Shown: positions 24,524 to 33,300, numbered from the stretch's first letter. The stretch: DNA of 50,253 bases from Peptococcaceae bacterium BRH_c4b (GCA_000961595.1 LADO01000033.1:1-50253), one strand, 5' to 3'. A program made the numbers and translations. Notes: generated by a model from the sequence alone, not told the origin.

Positions 24524-25153
24524 TCATTCCTTCTTCCTTAGTATGTCAATGAGATAAACAAAACAAACTATATTTCCTATCAAAATAGCAACCAGAATAT
24601 CAACTATGATTGTTTGCTGCAATGTTAGAGCTTGAGATGATATCTCATCTATTCTATTTTTGTTTACAGTTATTAATTCCGCCAACTTATCATTAGCATT
24701 TTTCCAAAATGGATATGCTGCAACAATTTTTTTATTGGCAGAATCAAATTTATTTGCTTTTCCGTCTTCTATAATAGCAGGTAATTTTTCTAAATATATG
24801 TTCCAATTTTTTTCAAATTCATTATACAGCTCTTTTTCTTCGTAACTTGTTATCATTATTTGATAATCTTTACTGTCTTCATCAATCTTCCGGAGTAGCA
24901 ATTTTATTTCTGATTCTAAATCTTTCATCCTTTGCTCATTTGTTTCAAGAACCAAATCCGAAACAAGTCGCGGGATACCAGAAACATCTCCGTTTAGTAC
25001 ACCTAAATACTCCAAATTTGGAGTAAGATTTTCGTTAATTTCTCTCGTTTTATTTCCTATGCTTGAAATTTTTCCAAATGATATTATACCCGTCATCATA
25101 AACAGGAAAATACCTACTGATATGCATCCTACTAGAATTCTTTTATTATTCAT
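24524..25153 (-). CDS. Stand-alone 4HB chemoreceptor-like sensor, no signalling domain
   Basis: The product of 209 residues has a first membrane helix at about 7-27, then about 150 residues of helical, charged sequence outside the membrane in the pattern of the 4HB_MCP ligand-binding domain, and a second membrane helix at about 183-204. It stops (YLIDILRKKE) exactly where a HAMP domain would begin. No methyl-accepting domain follows. It therefore either is a truncated chemoreceptor or a sensor that acts on a partner. It lies 77 bp after the KimA-like gene in the same direction, so it may share its riboswitch-controlled transcript. GAGG sits close before the ATG. The 4HB call rests on topology and coiled-coil pattern, not on a sharp motif. 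Confidence 0.65.
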   Translation of the reverse strand: MNNKRILVGCISVGIFLFMMTGIISFGKISSIGNKTREINENLTPNLEYLGVLNGDVSGIPRLVSDLVLETNEQRMKDLESEIKLLLRKIDEDSKDYQIMITSYEEKELYNEFEKNWNIYLEKLPAIIEDGKANKFDSANKKIVAAYPFWKNANDKLAELITVNKNRIDEISSQALTLQQTIIVDILVAILIGNIVCFVYLIDILRKKE

Positions 25154-25230
25154 TTAGCCTCATTACCCTTTAGTTTCGGAAATCGAAACTGCTTTCAATT
25201 TCATACAATATTTTGCATAATTGACTAAAA

Positions 25231-27063
25231 CTATTTTTCAAGTTGATAAGGAACAACCGTAACCACAACATTTTTTCTAAATACCAACAAGGTTCTAAAT
25301 AAAAATCCTGTCTGGTTGTGAAGTAGCCGATGCCACCATTTTTTTGTCTCAAATTCCGGAATAAGTATAGTAATATAATCATCCGGGCCTTTTTTCCTTT
25401 CGATCTTTTCAATGAATCTGAATAACGGGGCAGTGATTGCCCTGTGTGGAGAATACAGTACAATAAGCCTTACTCCAGGATTCCAGCTTTGCCATTTTTC
25501 TTTAACCTTTTTGGCTAATTCTTCGTCGGTTGCGACATACACGGCTATAACGCGGTCGGATAATTTTTTAGCATATTTCAATGTGCTGGCCACAACCCGG
25601 GTTACTCCGGCCACTGGCACTATAACAATGTTGCTACCCTCAGAGGTGTTGGTATATTCATGTGGCTGGAGGGCAAGCTGTGCCCTTATATCCTCGTAAT
25701 GACCGTTAATACGCTTAAACACGTAAATAAGCAGCGGTATAAGCACAAGGATTAGCCATGCCCCATACAAGAATTTGGCCACCATTATTATTACTACGAC
25801 AATACCCGTTACAACAGCGCCTAAGCTGTTTAAAAATGCCCGGGCAGCCCAGCCGGCATTCTTTTCCCTGTGCCAGTGTACCACCATGCCGGCCTGGGCA
25901 ATGGTGAAAGACAGAAAAACTCCTAGAGCGTATAAGGAAATAAGATGCTCAGTATTGCCATGATATATTGTTATAAAAACGGCTGCTATGATACTCAAGA
26001 GTATTATTCCGTTATTGAAGGTCAGCCTGTCTCCCCTGGCTGAAAGGTAACGAGGCATATACCTATCCCGGGCCAGCAGAGAAAGTAGTGGGGGAAGCCC
26101 GTTATAAGCAGTGTTGGCAGCTAAATACAGCACAAGCATTGTAGCGAACTGTATGAAATAATACATAAAGCTCCTGCCGAATGTAACCTCGGCAAGTTGT
26201 GACAGCATGGTGACATTCTCAACAGGCATCAAGTGATTATGTATTATTAACAAGGTAATGCCTGAAAACATAACAACCAGTATTACTGACATCCAATATG
26301 TGGTTAACTGGGCATTTCTTACTTCAGGTGGCTTGAACATGGGAACACCGTTTGAAATGGCCTCAACACCGGTCATTGAGCTGCAACCGCTGGCAAAAGC
26401 ACGTAGAACCAGGTACAATACCGTCCAGTCCAATGGCTGCCTCTCTAGTGACGTCTGAGGAATAATAACTGCGTTGCTACTGATGATGTGATAAAAACCC
26501 GAGGCAACCAGTGCCAGTATACCGAAAATAAAGGCATAAGTAGGAAAAACGAAAGCATTGGAAGATTCCCTGACCCCCCGCAGGTTAATGAGCATTAGTA
26601 TTCCGAATAAAACAAAAATATTTAAGCCCATCCTGTAGTCAGATAGAAGAGGAAATGCCGAAACAATCGCATCGGTACCAGAAGAAATGCTAACCGCTAC
26701 AGTGAGGGTATAGTCTATAAACAGGGCAGCTGCCGCCGTTAGTGCTGCTGTTTCTCCAAGATTTTTTTTGGCCACGGAATATGAACCGCCGCCCCCCGGG
26801 TTGGCCTGGGCAATTTGAGTATACGAGAGTGTTACTATACCCAGTAGTGCTATAATAGCTACCGCTACCATCCAGGTATATCCATAGGCAATCGCCCACG
26901 GAACGGTAAGAATTAATACTATTTGCTCGGGGCCGTACCCGATAGAGGAAAGTGGATCTGATGAAAAAATAGACATGGCTTTCCATTTAGGCAACTTTTC
27001 CCTAACCATTTCCTCGTTATGTAATGGTCTTCCGATCAATAAACGCCTAATGTTATTTGGCAT
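25231..27063 (-). CDS. kimA: KimA/YdaO-like potassium transporter (APC superfamily), copy 1
   Basis: The product of about 610 residues has an APC-fold membrane part of about 12 helices and a cytosolic C-terminal domain, as in KimA (about 607 residues). The N-terminal SSDPLSSIGYGPEQI and PGGGGSYSVAKKNLGE, and the SGCSSMTGVEAISNGVP block, are typical. KimA is a high-affinity K+/H+ symporter. ATG 27063 has GGAGG eight bases upstream. A ydaO riboswitch with terminator precedes it, a direct link to c-di-AMP. A 4HB-like sensor follows at 24524-25153. Confidence 0.9.
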   Translation of the reverse strand: MPNNIRRLLIGRPLHNEEMVREKLPKWKAMSIFSSDPLSSIGYGPEQIVLILTVPWAIAYGYTWMVAVAIIALLGIVTLSYTQIAQANPGGGGSYSVAKKNLGETAALTAAAALFIDYTLTVAVSISSGTDAIVSAFPLLSDYRMGLNIFVLFGILMLINLRGVRESSNAFVFPTYAFIFGILALVASGFYHIISSNAVIIPQTSLERQPLDWTVLYLVLRAFASGCSSMTGVEAISNGVPMFKPPEVRNAQLTTYWMSVILVVMFSGITLLIIHNHLMPVENVTMLSQLAEVTFGRSFMYYFIQFATMLVLYLAANTAYNGLPPLLSLLARDRYMPRYLSARGDRLTFNNGIILLSIIAAVFITIYHGNTEHLISLYALGVFLSFTIAQAGMVVHWHREKNAGWAARAFLNSLGAVVTGIVVVIIMVAKFLYGAWLILVLIPLLIYVFKRINGHYEDIRAQLALQPHEYTNTSEGSNIVIVPVAGVTRVVASTLKYAKKLSDRVIAVYVATDEELAKKVKEKWQSWNPGVRLIVLYSPHRAITAPLFRFIEKIERKKGPDDYITILIPEFETKKWWHRLLHNQTGFLFRTLLVFRKNVVVTVVPYQLEK

Positions 27064-27111
27064 TCTTGAAACCTCCGTAAACAAGTCAATACTTTAGATG
27101 TATTAATAGTC

Positions 27112-27157
27112 GAAAGAAAAACAAAAAGCACAGGAAAGCAAAGCAGTCTTGTGCTTG
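27112..27157 (-). terminator. Riboswitch-controlled terminator before the KimA-like gene
   Basis: On the minus strand AAGCACA (27150-27156) pairs with TGTGCTT (27126-27132), followed by a T-rich stretch. It lies between the ydaO aptamer and the gene, the normal place for an off-switch expression platform. Confidence 0.8.
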
Positions 27158-27179
27158 TAAATTTACACGATGAAACACC

Positions 27180-27335
27180 ATTCCTTTCAACGCTTACGAG
27201 GTTAGCTGACGGATTCGGGCCGAAAGATTTAGCCCTACCCTTTCGGTTATCATATTTTTAGCAGATAACCTGATTGGGATTCACCCCAAAAATTGGTTCC
27301 CCCGCTTCCCTGATGGGAATTTAGCGAAATTGACT
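27180..27335 (-). promoter_or_regulatory. ydaO-yuaA (c-di-AMP) riboswitch
   Basis: Read on the minus strand the element contains, in order, GGGGGAACCAATTTTTGGGG, GGTGAATC, GGGTAGGGC, CCGAATCCGTCAGCTAACC and TCGTAAGCG. These are the conserved blocks of the ydaO riboswitch, which binds c-di-AMP and turns off K+ importer genes. It lies about 120 bases upstream of the KimA-like gene with a terminator hairpin between. No similar element precedes the second KimA paralog. Confidence 0.93.
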
Positions 27336-27441
27336 GTATATATTATAATTCTTCTTAAGAAAAAGAAAAGATAAAATTTTATAAAGATTTTTAATCATGT
27401 CCTGCCTTTGTTGCACATTTTAAACATTATGCTCAGCATGT

Positions 27442-27548
27442 TATAATCCACACCGGTGCTACTGGCTGTCGCAATTAGAGTTTCGTCATTACTGCTATGT
27501 ATGTGAGAATATATGAGGCAGGCTTCGGAGAAGGCCTGCCTTTACCAT
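27442..27548 (+). ncRNA. Candidate small RNA between KimA and ArsB/NhaD genes
   Basis: An extended -10 (TGTTATAAT, ending 27447) and a weak -35 are followed by about 90 bases without an open frame, ending in a GC-rich hairpin AGGCAGGC (27517-27524) / GCCTGCCT (27534-27541) and a modest T-rich stretch. This is the largest piece of the 590-bp gap at 27064-27674 not explained by the riboswitch. The evidence is only promoter plus hairpin, so confidence is low. Confidence 0.3.
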
Positions 27549-27625
27549 CTTTTATTTCGTTTTATTGGCGGTTGTTATTCGAAACGAAACCTCGTGGCTA
27601 AAATTTGTGCGCAGTGATCAAGCCC

Positions 27626-27661
27626 ATAAAAAAACCTCCCCTGGTTTCAGGAGAGGTTATA
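27626..27661 (-). terminator. Intrinsic terminator of the DASS/CA/ArsB-type operon
   Basis: On the minus strand AACCTCTCCTG pairs with CAGGGGAGGTT (one mismatch) and is followed by seven T. Confidence 0.85.
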
Positions 27662-27674
27662 TTTAATGCCCCTT

Positions 27675-28958
27675 TTATCTTAAAAAGAAAAGCGCCAGGT
27701 AAGCTGTACAGATTATTATCGACATAATCATCATGGGAAAAGCAACCTTAGTGAAGCTTATGAATGATATTATTATACCCCTCTTTTCCGCCATACCTGC
27801 CACCACGACATTGGCGGATGCGCCTATCAAAGTTCCGTTGCCTCCCAGGCAGGCCCCCAGAGATAGGGACCACCACAGGGGATTCAAATCAGCAATTCCC
27901 CCGAGACGCCCCATATCCTGAATTAAAGGTATCATAGTGGCAACAAAGGGTATATTGTCCACAAAGGCTGATGCTATAGCCGAAAGCCAGAGTATAAGAA
28001 GTCCCGTGGGTAGCATGGCCCCGCCGGTTAGCTCCAGCGATTTTATGGCTATGGCCTCAATAATACCTACATGCTCCAGAGCACCGACAACTATAAACAG
28101 CCCCACAAAGAAGAAGATTACGGGCCATTCCACGGCTGCCAGAGCGTGTTCAGGATCTTCCCTGGTCAGCAGCAGCAGCAGTGTTGCGCCTCCCAGGGCA
28201 ATGGTTCCGGATTCCATGTGCAGGTACTGGTGCAGAACAAAACCCAGTACGGTAATACCGATTACCACAAGACATTTTCTAAGTAGCCTTTCGTCCTTTA
28301 TCTCCTTCTTTTCATCCATGGCCATGATATTTCTTTTCAATTCATCCCGGGTTACCATGTCCTTTCTGTAGAGAATCCTAAGCCAGATCATGGTGGCTAT
28401 ATGGACCACCACAATAACCGGCGTCAGGGCAAACGCAAAATCCATAAACCCAAGTCCCGTTGCGCTTCCGATCATAATATTCGGTGGATCGCCGATGAGG
28501 GTGGCGGTTCCGCCTATGTTTGAAGCCACAACTTCAGCTATTAAAAAAGGAATTGGATTTATATCAAGCTGTTTTACTATGGCAAAGGTCACGGGCACTA
28601 TCAGCAGCACCGTGGTTACATTATCCAGAAAGGCCGAGGTTACTGCTGTAATGGTGGCCAGGGATATCATTATTTTGGCTGGCTCGCCCTTGGCCGCCTT
28701 GGCCGCGTATACCGCCATATACTCAAATACGCCCGTGTGCCTGGTAACTCCCACTATAATCATCATGCCAATCAGCAGCCCGATGGTGTTGAAATCCACA
28801 TACCCCACAGCCTGTTTCTGGCTGATAATTCCGGCTAAAATTACGATCATGGCGCCTGCCAGGGCCACCACCGTGCGGTGTATTTTTTCCAGCATGATCA
28901 TGGCATATGTAGCCAGAAAAATACCGCCTGTAAATAAAACTTGCGCCTGAGCCGACAT
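27675..28958 (-). CDS. ArsB/NhaD-type ion permease
   Basis: The product of about 427 residues is a polytopic membrane protein. It shows the ArsB/NhaD layout with two matching halves: FLDNVTTVLLIVP in the first and FVDNIPFVATMIP in the second, each with a DN at the centre of the membrane, and GGTATLIGDPPNIMIG / GGNGTLIGASANVVVAG as the paired loops. The family includes arsenite permease, sodium/proton antiporters and uncharacterised anion carriers. The substrate cannot be read. ATG 28958 has AAGGAGGAG six bases upstream. It is the last gene of an operon with a gamma-carbonic anhydrase and a DASS transporter. Confidence 0.85.
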   Translation of the reverse strand: MSAQAQVLFTGGIFLATYAMIMLEKIHRTVVALAGAMIVILAGIISQKQAVGYVDFNTIGLLIGMMIIVGVTRHTGVFEYMAVYAAKAAKGEPAKIMISLATITAVTSAFLDNVTTVLLIVPVTFAIVKQLDINPIPFLIAEVVASNIGGTATLIGDPPNIMIGSATGLGFMDFAFALTPVIVVVHIATMIWLRILYRKDMVTRDELKRNIMAMDEKKEIKDERLLRKCLVVIGITVLGFVLHQYLHMESGTIALGGATLLLLLTREDPEHALAAVEWPVIFFFVGLFIVVGALEHVGIIEAIAIKSLELTGGAMLPTGLLILWLSAIASAFVDNIPFVATMIPLIQDMGRLGGIADLNPLWWSLSLGACLGGNGTLIGASANVVVAGMAEKRGIIISFISFTKVAFPMMIMSIIICTAYLALFFLR

Positions 28959-28971
28959 AATACTCTCCTCC

Positions 28972-29610
28972 TTACGCCCTTTCACCGTTTTCTGATATAA
29001 TTTCTATATGAGGAACCTTTCTGACCCTCATTTTGTGCTCATGAGATATATTAATTCGTTCTATTGTGGTATAAGCCTTTCTCAATTCCTCATTTACACC
29101 GACTACTTCCGAGGAAAAATATTTTTCGGCCTCGGTTACTGCCGGGAGTTCGTCTGCCGCGCCCTGTTCCCCCACCACTTTACCGGCTGGAACGGAGGCG
29201 TTATCCTTAATGGTTACCCCCGTCACTAAAGCACAGTGGGAAACAAAATTATTCTTACCCAACTCCGCTTTTAAAACCACAGTGTTAAAGCCTACAAAAG
29301 AATTGTAGCCTATTTTACAGGGGCCATGGATAACAGCCCCGTGGGCAATGCTGCAGTTTTTCCCGACGATAATGGAACTGCCTTTAAGACAGTGCATGAT
29401 AACCCCATCCTGTATATTGCTGCCCCCCCCGATGATGATGGGAGAACCCTCATCGGCCCTCAACACCACATTGGGGTATACAGAAACATTTTTTCCTATA
29501 CGCACGTCTCCTATAAGCACTGCTGTAGGGTGCACATAGGCGGTGGAATCAATAACCGGGAAACTCATATCCCCGTTCCAGGGGGTGGACGGCGCGTTCT
29601 GTACATGCAT
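28972..29610 (-). CDS. Gamma-carbonic-anhydrase-family protein (left-handed beta helix)
   Basis: The product of 212 residues is made of hexapeptide repeats that form a left-handed beta helix (AVLIGDVRIGKNVSVYPNVVLRAD). The gamma-type carbonic anhydrase metal ligands appear as GVIMHCLKG and SIAHGAVIHGP: three His at the expected spacing. A C-terminal helix (about 160-212) would pack on the trimer. Archaeal Cam and bacterial CamH convert CO2 and bicarbonate with this site. GGGGGG lies before ATG 29610, and the gaps to both flanking transporter genes are only about 15 bp. That makes it likely that its product serves or feeds these transporters. Confidence 0.85.
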   Translation of the reverse strand: MHVQNAPSTPWNGDMSFPVIDSTAYVHPTAVLIGDVRIGKNVSVYPNVVLRADEGSPIIIGGGSNIQDGVIMHCLKGSSIIVGKNCSIAHGAVIHGPCKIGYNSFVGFNTVVLKAELGKNNFVSHCALVTGVTIKDNASVPAGKVVGEQGAADELPAVTEAEKYFSSEVVGVNEELRKAYTTIERINISHEHKMRVRKVPHIEIISENGERA

Positions 29611-29625
29611 ACATTTCCCCCCTGG

Positions 29626-31080
29626 TTATTTAATCAACGGAGTAAGGCCCACCAGCGGCCAGTAAGTATAAATAAATATGGTCATTACTACCAGCACCAG
29701 GATTGTTCCCGGTATGCCCGCCATGAAAAACTCCCCGGTGGTAAACTGCTTAGACTCGTAGGCCATGGCATTGGGCGCGGCTCCTATTAGCAGTATCATG
29801 GGCAAGCCCGCCGCGGCTGTAGCGGTATATAGTACGAGCTGCGGGTTAACCCCCAGGTACTGGGCGATAACCAGGGCCACCGGAAGGGTTATGGCTATGG
29901 CCGCCACGTTCATGATGAAGTTGGTCATGATAATAACCAGAATGGATACACCCAGCACAAAGAACAACCAGGGGGCTCCCTGCAGCAGGGAAAGCCATTC
30001 TATTGCCATCCACTCGGCGGCGCCGGTTTTCCATAACGCAAAACCTATACTCATGGCACCGCTGAACAGCAGAACAATATTCCAGGGGATTCTCTTTTCC
30101 AGGTCCTCAACGTTCAGTATGCCGGTGGCGAAAAATACCAGTCCCGCCAGCAGCAACGGTATGGAACGATCCAAACCTTTAAGCGCCGGCACGGCGGCCT
30201 GCATCACCAGCAGCGTCAGGGCGCAAGCCACAGATATCACTACAAATATTTCTTCTATGGACATGGGGCCAAGCTCTTTGTATAGCTTCGCTGCCTTTGC
30301 GCGCAGACCGGGTATGGTCTTTTTCTCAGGCTTAAATATAACCATCAGCATAGCCCAGGTCAGGAAAACGATAAGCCAGCCCATGGGCATAAGGTGCAGG
30401 GAAAAATCGATAAATGAAATATCCTGGCCGGTAAATTCCTTGAAAAAACCCACTGCAGCAGGGTTGCGGGCCCCGCCCAGAAGTGTGCATATGCTGCCGG
30501 CCCCGGCGGTATAGGCCATGCCTATAAATAGCGCCTTGCCGAACTTCGTGGGTTTGGTCGGGCCGTCACCTTCGTTATATAGGGACAGGATGGTTAAAAA
30601 AATTGGTATGACGGTGGCCGCCACGGCTGTATGGGCCATCAGGTGCGTCAGCAGCGCCGTGACTATAAAGCAGCCCAGCAATATTTTCCTGGTGTCTTCA
30701 CCCACTATCACCAGCATTTTATAGGCTATCCTCCGGGTGAGTCCGACCTTGGAAAAACTAAGACCTACCAGCAGGGAGCCCAGAATGAATAATACGGTGG
30801 GGTCCATAAAATCTCTCATGGCTTCCTTGGCGGGGCGTATGGCAAACAGGGGCTGAAATATGCCTATGGCGATACTGGTAACACCAATGGGCATGACTTC
30901 AAATACCCACCAGACGCCGGCCAGCAGGAAAAGACCGATGGCCGATTTACCCGCGGCGGAAAGTTCAAAAGTCTTTCCTGACGGATCCACAGCGGGACTA
31001 AACTCGGGTAAAAAATGAAATAAGAACAAAAACCCAAGACCAAGTAACAAAAAAAATATATTCTTTTTATCTAGAGTCAT
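29626..31080 (-). CDS. DASS/SLC13-family sodium:anion symporter
   Basis: The product of 484 residues is a multi-helix membrane protein of the divalent-anion:sodium symporter family. Signature blocks are GVWWVFEVMPIGVTSIAIGIFQP, the first half with LLTHLMAHTAVAATVIP, and the second half with NFIMNVAAIAITLPVAL; the AGAGSICTLLGGARNPAAVGF loop is the SNT-like helix hairpin. Likely substrates are dicarboxylates or sulphate; for a bacterium of this type sulphate is an attractive but unproved idea. GAGGAGGGAG precedes ATG 31080. It heads the transporter / gamma-CA / ArsB-type cluster and follows a 313-residue gene of unknown function by 73 bp. Confidence 0.88.
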   Translation of the reverse strand: MTLDKKNIFFLLLGLGFLFLFHFLPEFSPAVDPSGKTFELSAAGKSAIGLFLLAGVWWVFEVMPIGVTSIAIGIFQPLFAIRPAKEAMRDFMDPTVLFILGSLLVGLSFSKVGLTRRIAYKMLVIVGEDTRKILLGCFIVTALLTHLMAHTAVAATVIPIFLTILSLYNEGDGPTKPTKFGKALFIGMAYTAGAGSICTLLGGARNPAAVGFFKEFTGQDISFIDFSLHLMPMGWLIVFLTWAMLMVIFKPEKKTIPGLRAKAAKLYKELGPMSIEEIFVVISVACALTLLVMQAAVPALKGLDRSIPLLLAGLVFFATGILNVEDLEKRIPWNIVLLFSGAMSIGFALWKTGAAEWMAIEWLSLLQGAPWLFFVLGVSILVIIMTNFIMNVAAIAITLPVALVIAQYLGVNPQLVLYTATAAAGLPMILLIGAAPNAMAYESKQFTTGEFFMAGIPGTILVLVVMTIFIYTYWPLVGLTPLIK

Positions 31081-31104
31081 TTTTCTCCCTCCTCATTAAA
31101 AACG

Positions 31105-31132
31105 GCAAATAAGTGAAAACTGCAAATAAGTG
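31105..31132. repeat. Direct repeat upstream of the DASS gene
   Basis: GCAAATAAGTG occurs at 31105-31115 and 31122-31132, a period of 17. It is followed by TGCATTTACTCAGTGCATGC on the plus strand. It could be a regulator site in the gap between the 313-residue gene and the transporter gene. Confidence 0.35.
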
Positions 31133-31153
31133 CATTTACTCAGTGCATGCAAC

Positions 31154-32095
31154 TTACTTCTTTTCTTCTGCAATCATTGGAAAGTCGATTCTTTTTTCGG
31201 CAAAGGCATTTACTATAATTTTCATATAAAGCAGCGAGGTAAAATAAATATTCATTATGTCTACTCCCGGCAGGCTTACGCCCTTAATTGCCGAAGTCAT
31301 CCTTTTCGCCACGTAGTCCATGTGTTCCCCGCTCTCTGAAATGACTCCGATGCCACGCCCCACAATCTCTGTGTCGGCTTTTCTTGCACTAACCAGATAG
31401 TACTTTTCTATGGTGGTTGCTGTATTCAGCACAGCGTTAGCCTGACGCTGCACATATATAATCTGTGCCTCATCACCCGCCTTTCTTATTTCTTGTGAGT
31501 TGTAGGATTTTTCACATATGAACAGTAAAAAAAAATCTTTAGAGTAGTGTTTTTTTATGTTTTGAACACACACAACGTCAGAGTCAAAAAGATCATATCG
31601 CAAGGGAAAGCCACAATCATCGAATACAAATACCCCTGTCAGATTCGAATTAAATACTCCAGCCAACTGCTTAATCAGTATAATAATTCCTCCGGGCTTT
31701 TTATTGTGTGTAATGATCTTCAACATATTTTCACTGTAATCTTCTGCTGTCCCACCCCGCCGTTCCTTCTTTTTATTTTCTGACAAAAAGACTCTTTTAA
31801 TTGTGTTTGCCGGGCTTTGGGAAGGATAAAAAACTCTTTCTAAAGCCATAATCATAGATGTTTTATAGTGTTTCCACCATGTCAGGCCACACTTGTTCAT
31901 TTCCTTGCCCAGCTTGATCAGTTCCTGCAGCGTTTCCATTACATAAATCATTTTTGATTCGGGCAGGTGGTCAAGATTGGCCAGATTCATAATCATTCTC
32001 TGCCTGGATTTGTCACCATCCCTGTAGCTTTCCGACAGTCTTAGATAACTGTATTCCCTGCCCCTGTAATTTGCTTTCACCAGCCTGAAATACAT
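31154..32095 (-). CDS. Unrecognised protein with a transposase-like N-terminus
   Basis: The product is 313 residues. The first about 65 resemble the N-terminal domain of IS1634/IS4-type transposases: MYFRLVKANYRGREYSYLRL, then SESYRDGDKSRQRMIMNLANLDHL. The remainder does not look like a DDE catalytic domain; I see no acidic triad, and I do not recognise the fold. It has a GVFVFDDCGFPL strand, a helix-rich centre and a conserved-looking IKGVSLPGVDIMNIYFTSLLYMKIIVNAF end. GGGGG precedes the ATG. It lies just upstream of the DASS transporter gene in the same direction, so a regulatory role is possible. It might be a domesticated transposase part. Confidence 0.55.
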   Translation of the reverse strand: MYFRLVKANYRGREYSYLRLSESYRDGDKSRQRMIMNLANLDHLPESKMIYVMETLQELIKLGKEMNKCGLTWWKHYKTSMIMALERVFYPSQSPANTIKRVFLSENKKKERRGGTAEDYSENMLKIITHNKKPGGIIILIKQLAGVFNSNLTGVFVFDDCGFPLRYDLFDSDVVCVQNIKKHYSKDFFLLFICEKSYNSQEIRKAGDEAQIIYVQRQANAVLNTATTIEKYYLVSARKADTEIVGRGIGVISESGEHMDYVAKRMTSAIKGVSLPGVDIMNIYFTSLLYMKIIVNAFAEKRIDFPMIAEEKK

Positions 32096-32415
32096 CGGCG
32101 TACCCCCATAAACAAATTACTCTATTGTCACCACCCCTTATACTTTATTTCACCTTTTATGGCAGAAGCCCCCCCTTGGCATATATGAAAGAATTCACTT
32201 GTCCATATAGCTTTTGATATATAGGCATAAACGTCACTACAAAGTCTGCTTTATTATTCAGTATTTTCATGTCCCCTTATTGAGAAATATTATACAATCT
32301 ATATTTCTTTTTGACAACACCTTTTTGCCACTACAGTAAAAAATTCCGCCAACTTCTACGTCCACACCAACAACAATAAACAAAAAAAATGACAAGCCAA
32401 CTGCTTTGTGTGTTC

Positions 32416-32444
32416 TTGCACAAGTCGTTGGGCGGCTATATAAT
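32416..32444 (+). promoter_or_regulatory. Sigma-A-type promoter of the CBS-pair gene
   Basis: TTGCAC (32416-32421), a 17-base spacer and TATAAT (32439-32444) lie about 68 bases before the CBS-pair start. Apart from this site the 416-bp stretch 32096-32511 holds nothing I can identify. Confidence 0.75.
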
Positions 32445-32511
32445 TAATAAACGTAGTGTATCTTGCCTTGTATTTTTTTTAACATGATTTTGTATTCAGG
32501 AGTGATCATTA

Positions 32512-33090
32512 ATGAATGATTTTTCGGAAGCAAAACTGCAGGATTTGTTTATACCCCTGGATGAATTCCACTGGGTCCCCGCCAATGCAAGCCTCGGCGA
32601 AGCTGTTATGCTATTTACTAAATTTAAAAATACCGGTCAGATTATCCTAGTCCGCGACAACAACCTGCCTGTTGGTTTTATTAATATTGAATGTTTTTTG
32701 GGATCAATTGAACCCAATAGTCTTGAAGGGGTTTCAATAAGAGGTAGAAATGTAAAAACATCAACAGGGTCCATACCCGTATTCTGGAAAGGTAAATTTT
32801 CTGACTGCTGCATGAAACTAAAAGATTTAACCGCAAAGGACGTTATGGTTCCGTTTAAAACCACTATAGGAGTGAATGAGCCCCTGATAAAGGCTGTATA
32901 CAATCTCAACAAGTACAAAAACGATGTCATACCGGTAACGGAAAACAACCAGATTATTGGCCTTATAGGCTACAACAGTATCTTTAAAGAGATTGTCAGC
33001 CTGACTAAAAATAATTACGCTGAGGTTATTGACATAAACAAAGCGATTACTCCTAAAAAACAGCCCGCAGAAAAATCGGAAACAAGTTAA
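32512..33090 (+). CDS. CBS-domain pair protein
   Basis: The product of 192 residues carries two CBS motifs. The first runs from about residue 8 (DLFIPLDEFHWVPANASLGEAVMLF to NNLPVGFINIECFLG); the second begins at about 105 (KDVMVPFKTTIGVNEPLIKAVYNL) and ends with NNQIIGLIGYNSIF. CBS pairs usually bind adenosine nucleotides and regulate an attached or partner protein. There is no effector domain, so it may act on another protein such as a transporter. A good promoter and a terminator enclose it as a single gene. Confidence 0.88.
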   Translation: MNDFSEAKLQDLFIPLDEFHWVPANASLGEAVMLFTKFKNTGQIILVRDNNLPVGFINIECFLGSIEPNSLEGVSIRGRNVKTSTGSIPVFWKGKFSDCCMKLKDLTAKDVMVPFKTTIGVNEPLIKAVYNLNKYKNDVIPVTENNQIIGLIGYNSIFKEIVSLTKNNYAEVIDINKAITPKKQPAEKSETS

Positions 33091-33127
33091 ATACATCTAA
33101 GAAAAGGCGTTATATTGATAGAACACA

Positions 33128-33156
33128 AAAACCCCGGAGAAACAACCCGGGGTTTA
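33128..33156 (+). terminator. Hairpin terminator after the CBS-pair gene
   Basis: AAACCCCGG pairs with CCGGGGTTT around an 8-10 base loop; the T run after it is short. Confidence 0.55.
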
Positions 33157-33300
33157 CTGTCGTGGGGAATGCGGGGATTTTTAATTACGGCAAATTTCCA
33201 GCAAATATCTCTTGCTCTGGTATGAGTGTTGCGTTTTTTTTGCTATAATATAATCCTGTATGAAATAATTGTAGCTATGCAATAGAAATGGTGATTAATT

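Noticed and set aside
27550-27625. Inverted sequence around CGTTTTATTGG / CGAAACGAAACC as a riboswitch
   Set aside because: Arms do not pair well and no known aptamer blocks are present.
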